Assembly: GCA_949296115.1 (NCBI GenBank)
Contig: CASFNR010000001.1
Coordinates: forward strand, 124,001 to 188,000
Source: an uncultured Eubacteriales bacterium
Lineage (GTDB): Bacteria; Bacillota; Clostridia; Oscillospirales; Oscillospiraceae
Direction of reading: 5' to 3'
DNA length: 64,000 nt
Below are positions 1-7,402 of the stretch, in pieces; position 1 is the first letter of the stretch; each line of letters begins with the position of its first letter. The notes under the pieces were generated by a model. The model made no database searches. It had not been told where the DNA came from and worked only from the letters and a program-made list of their open reading frames with translations. Both the position numbers and the translations under genes were made by a program.

Positions 1-2
1 TC

Positions 3-548
3 GTTCAGGTATTTTTGGTTGCAGTTGCCATTGCCCTGGGAACCGCCGGAGCCTGGCGATTGGCCGCCGCTCTCTGGAACAGTCCAGTCTCAGCGGACCC
101 CATCGTTTACTCCTTGGGAGCCGCCTGTTTCTTCTCCCTGATTGGCTGCGTGGGATTCTCCATTCTGTTCAATATACACGGTCCCGGCGGCATCCTCTGT
201 GCATTGGGTGGACTGTTGGCCTGGGCCGTCTATGGACTGGTGGAAAAATTTGGAGGAACAGACATCCTGGCATACTTCTTCTCAGCACTTTTTTCTTCCG
301 TCTATTCTGAGATTATGGCAAGAATACGGAAATATCCGGCAATTTCCTACCTGGTTGTTTCTATTTTCCCCATCATCCCAGGCGCCGGCGTGTACTACAC
401 AATGAATTACGCTGTTCGGGGCGAAATGGAGTTGTTTGCGTCCCAGGGCATGCACACTGCCGCCATCGCCGGGGTAATGGCAATGGGCATTCTCTTAGGT
501 TCCACGGTATTCCGGATGTATTCTTACCTTAGAGCCCGCAGAATATAG
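3..548 (+). CDS. ThrE-type threonine/serine exporter, C-terminal (ThrE_2/DUF3815) part, 5' truncated
   Basis: The reading frame is open to the window edge. A TTG at position 15 could start it, but no ribosome binding site is visible, so the true start probably lies upstream. The product is a hydrophobic protein of about 180 residues with roughly five membrane segments. It includes the FSILFN and IIPGAGVYYTM stretches typical of the small C-terminal half of split ThrE exporters (family knowledge). In Firmicutes the two halves are often separate adjacent genes, so the larger ThrE_1 half is expected just upstream, outside the window. The family exports threonine and serine across the cytoplasmic membrane; this substrate is inferred from the family only. 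A strong hairpin follows the stop codon. Confidence 0.75.
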   Translation, partial: VQVFLVAVAIALGTAGAWRLAAALWNSPVSADPIVYSLGAACFFSLIGCVGFSILFNIHGPGGILCALGGLLAWAVYGLVEKFGGTDILAYFFSALFSSVYSEIMARIRKYPAISYLVVSIFPIIPGAGVYYTMNYAVRGEMELFASQGMHTAAIAGVMAMGILLGSTVFRMYSYLRARRI

Positions 549-551
549 TTT

Positions 552-582
552 TTCTCCCCTCAGCATGTGGCTGAGGGGAGAA
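552..582. terminator. Bidirectional hairpin between ThrE-like gene and sirtuin gene
   Basis: There is a perfect 13-bp stem, TTCTCCCCTCAGC with GCTGAGGGGAGAA, and a 5-base loop. It lies between two convergent genes with T-rich sequence on both sides, so it can end transcription from either direction. Confidence 0.75.
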
Positions 583-598
583 TTTATATATTCCGTTC

Positions 599-1315
599 TT
601 ATGGAAGTTGAGAAAAAATAGAGCCAAGGCTTTCATGAAAAACCAGATCCGCCTGGCTGTCATAAGGCGTCTCATCCCGGTTGATCAGAACCAGCCGATT
701 TCCCTGATAGTAGTTGATCAACCCCGCTGCGGGATATACCGTCAAACTGGTGCCGGCTACAATCAGCAGATCGGCTCTGCGGATGGCCATGACGCTTTTC
801 ATCAGGGTATCCTGATCCAAACCTTCCTCATACAGCACCACATCCGGCTTCACAATTCCGCCGCAGGAGCACCGGGGAACACCCTTGCTTTCCTTAAGCC
901 ATTCGGCACTGTAGAATTTCCGGCAGCGGGTGCAGTAATTCCGAAGGACAGACCCATGGAGTTCATATACCCGCTTGCTGCCTGCCTTTTGGTGAAGCCC
1001 GTCAATATTCTGGGTAATCACCGCATCCAGTTTCCCCTCCTGTTCCCACTGAGCCAGACGCCGATGGGTCACATTCGGTTCAAATCCGAGGGGGAGCATC
1101 TTTTCCCGGTAAAACCGGAAAAAGTATTCCGGATTGCGTTCATAGAAACTATGGCTGATAATAACCTCCGGCGGGTACTCAAATTTCTGGCTGTAGAGTC
1201 CATCCACACTCCGAAAATCCGGAATCCCGGACTCCGTACTCACGCCTGCGCCGCCGAAAAAAACAATGTGCCTGCTTTCCTCAACCCACTGTTTCAGAGT
1301 TTCCAGATTGTTCAT
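599..1315 (-). CDS. cobB: Sir2-family NAD-dependent protein deacylase
   Basis: Sirtuin of 238 residues that removes acyl groups from lysines using NAD. The NAD-binding motif GAGVSTESGIPDFRS is at about residues 22-36. TQNIDGLH is at about 101-108 and the catalytic histidine lies in ELHGS at about 120. A zinc site is formed by CTRC (128, 131) and CSC (149, 151). The length fits class III/U bacterial sirtuins. The start codon lies inside the 3' end of trmD (35-bp overlap), so the gene is probably translated as the last member of the SRP/rRNA-processing operon. Linkage of a sirtuin to trmD is not a functional link I recognise. The 3' end runs into the bidirectional hairpin at 552-582. Confidence 0.93.
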   Translation of the reverse strand: MNNLETLKQWVEESRHIVFFGGAGVSTESGIPDFRSVDGLYSQKFEYPPEVIISHSFYERNPEYFFRFYREKMLPLGFEPNVTHRRLAQWEQEGKLDAVITQNIDGLHQKAGSKRVYELHGSVLRNYCTRCRKFYSAEWLKESKGVPRCSCGGIVKPDVVLYEEGLDQDTLMKSVMAIRRADLLIVAGTSLTVYPAAGLINYYQGNRLVLINRDETPYDSQADLVFHESLGSIFSQLP

Positions 1316-2051
1316 GGTCCTCCGCCTCCATTTCCTTGAGCAGTTTCCGGTCCTGTTTGCTGCTCAAATCCAATTTTGCGTACATATCCGGCCGGCGCTG
1401 CCGGGTCCGGCGCAGCGCCTGTTTCCGGCGCCACTGCCGCACCTTCTCATGGTTGCCGGACAACAGAATATCCGGCACCGCTCTGCCATGCCAGACAGCC
1501 GGGCGGCTGTACTGGGGATATTCCAGAAGCCCGTTGAAGTGGCTCTCATCCTCAAAGCACTCCGGGTCTGCCAGTACCCCGGGAACCATCCGGCATACGG
1601 CGTCTGTAACCGCCATGGCGGCAATTTCGCCTCCGGTCAATACAAAATCACCCAGAGAAATTTCTTCGTCCACACACTCGTCAATGAACCGCTGGTCAAT
1701 CCCCTCATAATGGCCGCACACCAGAATCAGATTTTCCAGCCTGCTCAGCCGGATTGCATCTGCCTGAGTGAATGTATGGCCGCACGGCGAAAGATATATC
1801 GTATGCACCGGCCCCCCGGCCTCGTCACAGGCGGCCTCCCAGCAACGGTACAGCGGGTCTGCCTGCATGATGGCCCCCCGCCCTCCACCGTAAGGATAAT
1901 CATCCACCTGATTCTGCTTGCTGGAGGTATAGTCCCGTATCTGGCGGGCTTCGATCTGAATGTAGCCTCGTTCCTGCGCCCGGCCAAGGATGCTCTCGGA
2001 CAATACATCTCCCAGGGTTTCCGGAAACAGTGTCAAAATATCAATTCTCAT
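1281..2051 (-). CDS. trmD: tRNA (guanine-37-N1)-methyltransferase TrmD
   Basis: SPOUT-class methyltransferase of 256 residues that uses S-adenosylmethionine to make m1G37 next to the anticodon, preventing frameshifting. The sequence starts MRIDILTLFPE. It has the conserved YPYGGGRGAIM loop, the knot motifs LSPCGHTF and LVCGHYEGID, and DFVLTGGEIA. The start at 2051 was chosen because MRIDILTLFP is the usual N-terminus; an in-frame extension upstream would lie inside rimM. It overlaps the end of rimM by 11 bp and the start of the sirtuin gene by 35 bp, indicating translational coupling. The rimM-trmD order is the classic bacterial arrangement. Confidence 0.98.
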   Translation of the reverse strand: MRIDILTLFPETLGDVLSESILGRAQERGYIQIEARQIRDYTSSKQNQVDDYPYGGGRGAIMQADPLYRCWEAACDEAGGPVHTIYLSPCGHTFTQADAIRLSRLENLILVCGHYEGIDQRFIDECVDEEISLGDFVLTGGEIAAMAVTDAVCRMVPGVLADPECFEDESHFNGLLEYPQYSRPAVWHGRAVPDILLSGNHEKVRQWRRKQALRRTRQRRPDMYAKLDLSSKQDRKLLKEMEAEDHEQSGNSETVG

Positions 2052-2532
2052 CCGTGCGCATTCCCTCCAGCAGTTTGACCTCCATCCGGTTGGCATCCAG
2101 ATCCGTGGATAGGATGAACTGCTTTACGGCAGGGATCATGTATTCATACTGCCCTTTCACTACATAGACGCTGTTTCCCGGATAGTCCAGTACATCGGTA
2201 ATTACCCCGATCTTCTCTTCTCCGGCAAACACTTCCACGCCGGTTAACTCCGCAGCAAAAATCACGTCCGGGTCCATATCCTCCCGGTAAAGGCTCAAGA
2301 TTTTCCCCCGGAGCCCCTGCGCAGTCTCCATGGAATCCACCCCCCGGAGCTTGACCAGGTTGCAGGTTTTCTGTACCCGGACAGACTCCATCACATATTC
2401 CGTTCCATTGATGCTGCACCGGTCAAAATCACACAGCATGGAAGGGTCGTCCAAAAAGCACAGCAGTTTTATCTCGCCACGGACTCCGTGGGTGGTTACA
2501 ATTTCGCCGGCTTCAATCAAGGGAAGTCTCAT
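2041..2532 (-). CDS. rimM: Ribosome maturation factor RimM
   Basis: RimM of 163 residues, which binds ribosomal protein S19 and assists maturation of the 16S rRNA 3' domain of the 30S subunit. The N-terminal RimM beta-barrel starts MRLPLIEAGEIVTTHGVRGE. A PRC-barrel domain follows from about residue 90 (AAELTGVEVFAGEEKIGVI). The start at 2532 is supported by a TAGGAG ribosome binding site just upstream and by the conserved EAGEIVTTHG N-terminus. An intra-operon hairpin lies upstream at 2568-2593, between khpA and this gene. The 3' end overlaps trmD. Confidence 0.96.
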   Translation of the reverse strand: MRLPLIEAGEIVTTHGVRGEIKLLCFLDDPSMLCDFDRCSINGTEYVMESVRVQKTCNLVKLRGVDSMETAQGLRGKILSLYREDMDPDVIFAAELTGVEVFAGEEKIGVITDVLDYPGNSVYVVKGQYEYMIPAVKQFILSTDLDANRMEVKLLEGMRTDEN

Positions 2533-2567
2533 TTCATATACTCCTAATCGATCGTTATACAAATGCG

Positions 2568-2593
2568 AAAAATGCGTGACGAACTCGTCACGC
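2568..2593 (-). terminator. Intra-operon hairpin with short T run between khpA and rimM
   Basis: An 8-bp perfect stem (GCGTGACG with CGTCACGC) with a 4-base loop is followed on the minus strand by ATTTTT. It lies in the 69-bp gap between khpA and rimM. It could act as a leaky terminator or processing site that lowers rimM-trmD expression relative to rpsP and khpA. The T run is only five long, so full termination is doubtful. Confidence 0.5.
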
Positions 2594-2601
2594 ATCATCG
2601 C

Positions 2602-2832
2602 TCAATCCACGATTTCGACCGTGACCTTTTCGCCAGTGCGCTGGGCAACAGTCTTAATAATGGTGCGGATCTCTTTGGCGATCCGTCCCTGGCGGCCGAT
2701 CACCTTGCCCATGTCCCCTTCGGCGACACGCAGCTCCAGAACCTTGCCGTCCTCTTCTTCGATTTCGGTTACGGTAACGGACTCAGGATCATCCACCAGA
2801 TTTTTTGCCATATACAGCAAAAGTTCTTTCAT
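2602..2832 (-). CDS. khpA: KH-domain RNA-binding protein KhpA
   Basis: Protein of 76 residues with a single KH domain. The RNA-binding GxxG loop is in GDMGKVIGRQGRIAKEIR at about residues 39-56. The family (YlqC/KhpA) pairs with KhpB/Jag and affects small-RNA-linked regulation and cell elongation in Firmicutes (family knowledge). The position between rpsP and rimM is the standard Firmicutes order, which supports the call strongly. The gene follows rpsP by 23 bp and is clearly co-transcribed. Confidence 0.95.
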   Translation of the reverse strand: MKELLLYMAKNLVDDPESVTVTEIEEEDGKVLELRVAEGDMGKVIGRQGRIAKEIRTIIKTVAQRTGEKVTVEIVD

Positions 2833-2855
2833 TGCGGAATTCTCCTTTTGGGATC

Positions 2856-3095
2856 TTACAGAACGCCAGCGCTCTTCAGCAGGCCGCGAACGGTATCAGT
2901 GGGCTGTGCGCCGTTCTTGATCCAAGTCTGAGCCTTCTCAGCATCCACCGTAATGGTAGCGGGCTGGGTCAGGGGATTGTAAGTGCCAATCTCCTCAATG
3001 CAGCGGCCATCACGGGGAGAACGAGCATCCGCAACCACAATCCGGTAGTAAGGAGCCTTCTTGGCGCCCATTCTTCTCAGTCTGATCTTAACCAT
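2856..3095 (-). CDS. rpsP: 30S ribosomal protein S16
   Basis: S16 of 79 residues, a primary binder of 16S rRNA needed for 30S assembly. The N-terminus [20 protein letters not shown] and the following [16 protein letters not shown] segment are diagnostic. A good ribosome binding site (GGAGGTG) lies just upstream of the start. The gene sits in the ffh-rpsP-khpA-rimM-trmD operon, 62 bp downstream of ffh. Confidence 0.98.
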   Translation of the reverse strand: MVKIRLRRMGAKKAPYYRIVVADARSPRDGRCIEEIGTYNPLTQPATITVDAEKAQTWIKNGAQPTDTVRGLLKSAGVL

Positions 3096-3157
3096 GAGAG
3101 TTTCACCTCCAAAAATCTGATTCTATATCGCAAAGCAAATTGCTTTCAGCGAACCTG

Positions 3158-4510
3158 TTAAAAACCGGGGAATCCCCCGCCGAGGCCGCCCAGGCCCCGC
3201 ATGCGCTTCATCTTCCGTCCCATGCCCGGGCCGGAGAACTGCTTGATCAGCTTGCGCATCTGCTCAAAGGATTTCAGGAGCTTGTTCACATCCTCCACCC
3301 GGACCCCGGCGCCGGCGGCAATCCGCTTCTTCCGGCTGGCGCCGATGATCTCCGGCTTCTCCCGCTCCTTGGGGGTCATGGAAAGAATAATTGCCTCCGT
3401 ATGGGCCATGGCCTTCTCATCCAGCTTCACGCCCTTCAGGTTTGCACCGCCGGGCATCTGGGCCAAAATCTCCTCCATGGAACCCATGGACTTCATCTGG
3501 ACCATCTGATCGTAGAAGTCCTGGAGGGTGAAGCGGTTGGATTTCAGCTTTTCCTCCATCTCGGCGGCCTTCTTGGCATCGTAGGCCTTTTCCGCCTTCT
3601 CAATCAGGGACAGCACATCCCCCATACCGAGAATCCGGCTGGCCATCCGGTCCGGATGGAAGGGCTCGATGTCCTCCAGTTTTTCACCGGTACCAGCAAA
3701 TTTGATTGGTTTGCCGGTAATCGCCTTTACGGAAAGGGCCGCACCGCCCCGGGCGTCGCCATCCAGTTTACTGAGCATGACGGAATCAATGTCCAGCCAC
3801 TCGTTGAAGCTCTGAGCGGCATTCACCGCATCCTGTCCGGTCATGGCATCCACGACCAACATGATTTCATCCGGCTTGACCGCAGCCTTGATTTCCTTCA
3901 GCTCATTCATCAATGCTTCGTCAATGTGCAGACGGCCGGCAGTGTCCAGGAACACCATGTCGTGACCATGCTGCCGGGCATAGAGCACCGCTTCCTTCGC
4001 TGTCTGGACCGGATTCTGGGTTCCTTTTTCAAATACGGGAATATTCAGCTTCTGGCCGCAGACCTTCAGCTGCTCAATGGCGGCAGGCCGGTAAATATCG
4101 CAGGCCACCAGCAGCGGGTTCTTCCCCTGCCTCTTCTGCAGTCCTGCCAGCTTGGAGCCGTTGGTGGTCTTACCGGCGCCCTGCAGGCCAACCAGCATCA
4201 CAACCGTCGGTCCGTTGGGGTTGATGGTCAGATGCCTGGTCTCGTTGCCCATCAGCTTGCACAGCTCTTCATTGACGATTTTTACAATCATCTGGGCCGG
4301 CGTCAGGGACTCCAGAACGTCCGCACCGACGCACCGCTCCGTGACAGATTTAATAAAGTCCTTCACGACCTTGTAACTGACGTCTGCCTCCAGCAGCGCC
4401 ATGCGAATTTCCCGCATAGCCTCCTTTACATCGGCCTCTTTCAGACGTCCTTTGCCGCGAAGCTTTTTGAAGGTTGCGGAAATCTTTTCAGTTAATCCTT
4501 CAAATGCCAT
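3158..4510 (-). CDS. ffh: Signal recognition particle protein Ffh
   Basis: SRP54 GTPase of 450 residues that binds signal peptides of nascent membrane and secreted proteins together with 4.5S/6S SRP RNA and docks to FtsY. There is an N-terminal helical bundle, and a G domain with the P-loop GLQGAGKTT, DTAGR and the insertion-box region KLDGDARGGAA. The methionine-rich M domain (about residues 300-430) has GSMEEILAQMPGG. It ends in a Gly-rich tail GGLGGGFPGF. YlxM, its regulator partner in Firmicutes, is encoded immediately upstream (2-bp gap). Confidence 0.98.
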   Translation of the reverse strand: MAFEGLTEKISATFKKLRGKGRLKEADVKEAMREIRMALLEADVSYKVVKDFIKSVTERCVGADVLESLTPAQMIVKIVNEELCKLMGNETRHLTINPNGPTVVMLVGLQGAGKTTNGSKLAGLQKRQGKNPLLVACDIYRPAAIEQLKVCGQKLNIPVFEKGTQNPVQTAKEAVLYARQHGHDMVFLDTAGRLHIDEALMNELKEIKAAVKPDEIMLVVDAMTGQDAVNAAQSFNEWLDIDSVMLSKLDGDARGGAALSVKAITGKPIKFAGTGEKLEDIEPFHPDRMASRILGMGDVLSLIEKAEKAYDAKKAAEMEEKLKSNRFTLQDFYDQMVQMKSMGSMEEILAQMPGGANLKGVKLDEKAMAHTEAIILSMTPKEREKPEIIGASRKKRIAAGAGVRVEDVNKLLKSFEQMRKLIKQFSGPGMGRKMKRMRGLGGLGGGFPGF

Positions 4511-4512
4511 AG

Positions 4513-4857
4513 CTACTCCTCAAGTTCCCGGGCAATTTCCATAATACGCTCCGTCAGGGACGGCATATCCGCCTTCGGATCAGACCGGAGACGACTGGTC
4601 AGTTCCAGGATTTCCCTGGCGGCTCTGCGGCAGTTTTGGTCCCGCCGGGCGCAGCCGGTCTTTTCTTCCATGTTCCGAAGCAGCGCCTCGGCACGGCTCA
4701 GATTGTCATGGACGCCCTGTCGGCTGATGCCCAGAATCTCACCGATCTCGCCAAGAGACAGATCCTGGTTATACCGCATATCAAAGCATTCCTGCATACG
4801 AGGGGTCAGCAAACTGCCGTAGTAGTCGTACAGAAGAACCAGTTCCAACGTCTCCAT
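4513..4857 (-). CDS. ylxM: YlxM-family helix-turn-helix protein (UPF0122)
   Basis: Small protein of 114 residues with a sigma-factor region-4-like helix-turn-helix (LSLGEIGEILGISRQGVHDN at about residues 31-50). In Gram-positives YlxM is encoded with ffh and has been reported to modulate SRP assembly (family knowledge). The ATG at 4857 follows an AGGAGG ribosome binding site. An upstream in-frame ATG would lie close to the -10 element and is rejected. It is the first gene of the operon and has a consensus promoter directly upstream. Confidence 0.93.
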   Translation of the reverse strand: METLELVLLYDYYGSLLTPRMQECFDMRYNQDLSLGEIGEILGISRQGVHDNLSRAEALLRNMEEKTGCARRDQNCRRAAREILELTSRLRSDPKADMPSLTERIMEIARELEE

Positions 4858-4899
4858 TCCCTGTCCTCCTGTAAAGTAACCTTGCTTAACACCGGGTGG

Positions 4900-4928
4900 A
4901 TTATAGCATACATGTGCCATGATGTCAA
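4900..4928 (-). promoter_or_regulatory. Consensus sigma-70 promoter of the ylxM-ffh-rpsP-rimM-trmD operon
   Basis: On the minus strand there is a perfect TTGACA (4928-4923), a 17-bp spacer and a perfect TATAAT (4905-4900). The predicted start of transcription is near 4893, giving a leader of about 35 nt to ylxM. Confidence 0.88.
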
Positions 4929-4975
4929 GTGTTTTTACCGTACAGGTAAAAATTCATCACCGAAATTTGGTCATT

Positions 4976-5638
4976 CTATGCAAACGAGTCGGGCAGTTCA
5001 TACCAGGTGACCAGTTCCTCCGTGACAGAGAAACCAAAATCCCTGTAGAGTCTGATCGCTCTTTCATTGGTTGAGGCCACCTCCAGAGACAGCCTCTGTC
5101 CCAAAGCTGCCGTGGCCATCAGGTGACACAGAACCGTTCTGCCTTCCCCCGGCACCAGGGACGCAACCGCATAAATGGTTTTCCCGGCAAGCCACCCCAG
5201 ACCAATCAAGGTATCCCGCCGATGGATGAACCAGCCGCCCCCCAAAGACAGAATCCGGCTCTCATCCCCAAAAGTCAAGGCAGAGGCTCCGTCCACCATT
5301 GCCATTTTTTGATTGTACCATTCACGCCATTGCCCAACATTCTCTGCGCCGACCGGGACCAGGAAAACCTCCGGTTCCAAAGCCGCAGCTTTGTTCTCCC
5401 CCTCCATCCGAAGCAGCGTGAAATAGGACTTGAATTGCTTCAATCCGGGATGGTTGGCCGCAAAGACCCGTTCGGCGCCCGCAGCCCGGCAAAATTGCGC
5501 ACATTCCTTGAGATGGCAGAGGAGGCTTCCTTTCTGCACGGTCTGCACCCAGATATATCCCTGCCTCGTATAAGGGATTTCACGCAATGTAATGCTCGCT
5601 ACGCCGTATTCTGTTGAGAAAAAGGGAAAATCCCGCAT
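4976..5638 (-). CDS. GNAT-family N-acetyltransferase
   Basis: Protein of 220 residues with a C-terminal GNAT fold. The acetyl-CoA-binding region is near LLCHLMATAALGQRLSLEV, followed by the conserved tail ASTNERAIRLYRDFGF. The N-terminal ~100 residues may form a second, degenerate GNAT-like half; I cannot assign them. The substrate is unknown. The start at 5638 (MRDFPFF) is preferred over a TTG six codons upstream, because AAAGAGG lies 6 bases before the ATG. The gene is probably monocistronic; it is separated from the ylxM promoter by about 50 bp. Confidence 0.85.
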   Translation of the reverse strand: MRDFPFFSTEYGVASITLREIPYTRQGYIWVQTVQKGSLLCHLKECAQFCRAAGAERVFAANHPGLKQFKSYFTLLRMEGENKAAALEPEVFLVPVGAENVGQWREWYNQKMAMVDGASALTFGDESRILSLGGGWFIHRRDTLIGLGWLAGKTIYAVASLVPGEGRTVLCHLMATAALGQRLSLEVASTNERAIRLYRDFGFSVTEELVTWYELPDSFA

Positions 5639-5802
5639 AGAAAACCTCTTTTTCAAAACTGTCGTTCGGTTACAAACCGATCATCCACCTATTTTTCGAA
5701 AGAATTGTGCAAAATGTACACAAACTCCCTAAAAAATGTACCAAAGAAATTGATTCATCGTCCAATCTTTTTCAAAATGTTGTGGTTTTTCTTGTTTAGG
5801 TA

Positions 5803-5830
5803 TTGATTTCCACATTAAAATATGTATAAT
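5803..5830 (+). promoter_or_regulatory. Promoter of the small conserved protein gene at 5873
   Basis: TTGATT (5803-5808), a 16-bp spacer and a perfect TATAAT (5825-5830). The predicted transcription start is about 5837, giving a 36-nt leader with an AAGGAGG ribosome binding site. The rest of the gap from 5639 is AT-rich and shows nothing else convincing. Confidence 0.75.
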
Positions 5831-5872
5831 AGGCTGTGGAAAACATGATTGCAAAGAAAGGAGGTTCATCCA

Positions 5873-6103
5873 ATGAAGAAGATCATCTGCAAGAAGGAGT
5901 ACGACACCGAGACTGCCACCCTGATCAAGCGTACCGTCAACGGCAGCTTCGGCGATCCGGCCGGCTATGAAGAAAGCCTGTATCAGACCCCCGAAGGCCT
6001 GTACTTCATCTATGTTTGCGGCGGTGAGGCTTCCCAGTATCCCAGCGCGGATATTAAGCGGATTGCCAAGACCAAGGTCAACGAATGGATTGAAACTCAC
6101 TAA
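5873..6103 (+). CDS. Small conserved protein of unknown function (76 residues)
   Basis: The ATG at 5873 follows AAGGAGG with ideal spacing, and the gene has its own strong promoter and terminator, so it is a real, well-expressed monocistronic gene. The protein starts MKKIICKKEYDTETATLIKR and has a central GSFGDPAGYEESLYQTPEGL stretch. It also has an aromatic, glycine-rich YFIYVCGGEASQYP segment and a basic, helical C-terminus. No signal peptide or membrane segment is seen. It resembles short uncharacterised proteins I associate with Clostridia and their mobile elements, but I cannot give a function. Confidence 0.85.
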   Translation: MKKIICKKEYDTETATLIKRTVNGSFGDPAGYEESLYQTPEGLYFIYVCGGEASQYPSADIKRIAKTKVNEWIETH

Positions 6104-6120
6104 CCTACATAGACGGAATA

Positions 6121-6150
6121 AAAGGAGTCTGCTTTCGCAGGCTCCTTTTT
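6121..6150 (+). terminator. Intrinsic terminator after the 76-residue protein gene
   Basis: The hairpin pairs AAAGGAGTCTGC with GCAGGCTCCTTT (one G-T pair), with a 4-base loop and a TTTTT run. A-rich sequence on the other side makes it usable by the convergent kinase gene as well. Confidence 0.85.
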
Positions 6151-6173
6151 ACTTTATCTCCCATTCCGGCGTC

Positions 6174-7271
6174 TCACTTCATAGCCTCAGAAACACAGTC
6201 AAAGACGATCTGATTCATCTCATCCATATGTTTCTGCATGTCCTTTGCCAGCGCAATCTGGCAGCGGGTACGCACCAGGTTGTGCTCTGCCGACTTTGTT
6301 TTGAAATAGAGATCTCCATCCAGATAGTCCGCCAGGAAACGTGTAGCCAACTCCACAGTGAGAACAAAGCAGCTCAGCGCGAGAGTCTCAACCTCTTTCC
6401 GGCTCATCGTCTTTGCGGTCATGGAGAGAAACCCCTCCGCAAACGCACGGAACACATCCAGGTTGACGCCGGCCTTTTCAAACGCCGGGCAGTCCTCCTC
6501 CACATAATTCGCAGCAAACCGGATTGCATCCCCAAAGTCGTGGCCCATCAGCCCCGGCATCACCGTGTCCAGATCAATGACGATCATGGCCGCACAGTCC
6601 TCCGGGCGGAACAGGACGTTGTTGATCTTCGTGTCATTGTGGGTCACACGCAGCGGAAGCTCGCCCTTCTGCTGCAAATCTGTCAAGGTACACGCAAGGT
6701 CCTCCACGGACAGCAGATAGTCGATTTCCTCCCGTACAGAAGAAACACGCCCAACACGGTCCTGGGCAATGGACTGCCTCAGGTTTTCAAACCGTTTTCT
6801 GGTATTGTGAAAAGCCGGGATGGTCTCCGTCAGCCTGGTAATATCAAAGTCCGCCAGATCCATCTGGAATTCACCGAAGGCTTTGCCTGCATTGCGAACC
6901 ACATTCAAATCCGTAACCGAATTGAACGTGACAGACGGAACATAATTGGTCATTCTCCAGAAGTTGTCCCCGTCCACGATGTAGGTCTTTCGGTCGGGAG
7001 TATGATGAAAGTGCAGCGTAAGCTGATTCGGTTTCTTTGCCCGAATATGCTCCGTCACCTTGTCAATGTTATCCATCAGGCCAACCGGATTGCGAAAGGC
7101 GTACGTATTGACATTCTGCACCAGGAAGGATTTTGGGGTTCCATCCGGGAGCAGGAAGTTAACCTTGTAAGTATGATTAACGTTTCCCATCTGGATGGTC
7201 TCAAATCCCACATATTCATAGTCAATACGAAATCCCCTGCATACTTCCAGCAGCTTCTGATACAAGTCCAT
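6174..7271 (-). CDS. nahK: N-acetylhexosamine 1-kinase-like phosphotransferase (APH fold)
   Basis: Kinase of 365 residues with the aminoglycoside phosphotransferase fold. It carries LRVTHNDTKINNVLF at about residues 209-223 (catalytic Asp) and VIDLDTVMPGLMGHDFGD (metal-binding Asp), with TRFLADYLDGDLYF and EHNLVRTRCQIAL near the C-terminus. These segments match what I remember of bifidobacterial NahK/LnpB, which phosphorylates N-acetylgalactosamine/glucosamine at C1 in lacto-N-biose and mucin-sugar use. The rest of that pathway (LnpA, GlmU-like) is not in the window, so the substrate is inferred. The gene stands alone with its own promoter and a hairpin abutting its ribosome binding site. Confidence 0.8.
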   Translation of the reverse strand: MDLYQKLLEVCRGFRIDYEYVGFETIQMGNVNHTYKVNFLLPDGTPKSFLVQNVNTYAFRNPVGLMDNIDKVTEHIRAKKPNQLTLHFHHTPDRKTYIVDGDNFWRMTNYVPSVTFNSVTDLNVVRNAGKAFGEFQMDLADFDITRLTETIPAFHNTRKRFENLRQSIAQDRVGRVSSVREEIDYLLSVEDLACTLTDLQQKGELPLRVTHNDTKINNVLFRPEDCAAMIVIDLDTVMPGLMGHDFGDAIRFAANYVEEDCPAFEKAGVNLDVFRAFAEGFLSMTAKTMSRKEVETLALSCFVLTVELATRFLADYLDGDLYFKTKSAEHNLVRTRCQIALAKDMQKHMDEMNQIVFDCVSEAMK

Positions 7272-7285
7272 AACATCTTCCTCCC

Positions 7286-7320
7286 AAACCGGAAAATGGG
7301 GCGCCTCATCATTCCGGTTT
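7286..7320 (-). promoter_or_regulatory. Leader hairpin abutting the ribosome binding site of the kinase gene
   Basis: A perfect 9-bp inverted repeat (AAACCGGAA at 7286-7294 and TTCCGGTTT at 7312-7320) lies immediately upstream of GGGAGG on the minus strand. A second inverted repeat (AATGGGG at 7295-7301, CCCCATT at 7321-7327) interleaves with it, but its upstream arm overlaps the -10 element. A role in translation control or mRNA stability is possible but unproven. Confidence 0.45.
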
Positions 7321-7324
7321 CCCC

Positions 7325-7353
7325 ATTCTACCCCATTTATCCCTCTTTGTCAA
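7325..7353 (-). promoter_or_regulatory. Promoter of the N-acetylhexosamine kinase-like gene
   Basis: On the minus strand, TTGACA (7353-7348), a 17-bp spacer and TAGAAT (7330-7325). The predicted start is about 7318, a 46-nt leader. Confidence 0.8.
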
Positions 7354-7402
7354 TAAAAGGCTTCCCTCCCCCCAGGGGATCCCTGTAGGGAAAAAGCTTG
7401 CA

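Noticed and set aside
2574-2593. GCGTGACG...CGTCACGC considered as a further Crp/Fnr site
   Set aside because: The half-sites are 6 bp apart rather than 3, it lies inside an operon, and a T run follows, so an RNA hairpin is the better reading.
3140-4495. A 451-residue plus-strand open frame
   Set aside because: It covers ffh exactly on the other strand; Ffh motifs make the minus strand the coding one.
5967-7388. A 473-residue plus-strand open frame
   Set aside because: It is antisense to the N-acetylhexosamine kinase-like gene and starts inside the 76-residue gene; no own promoter or site.
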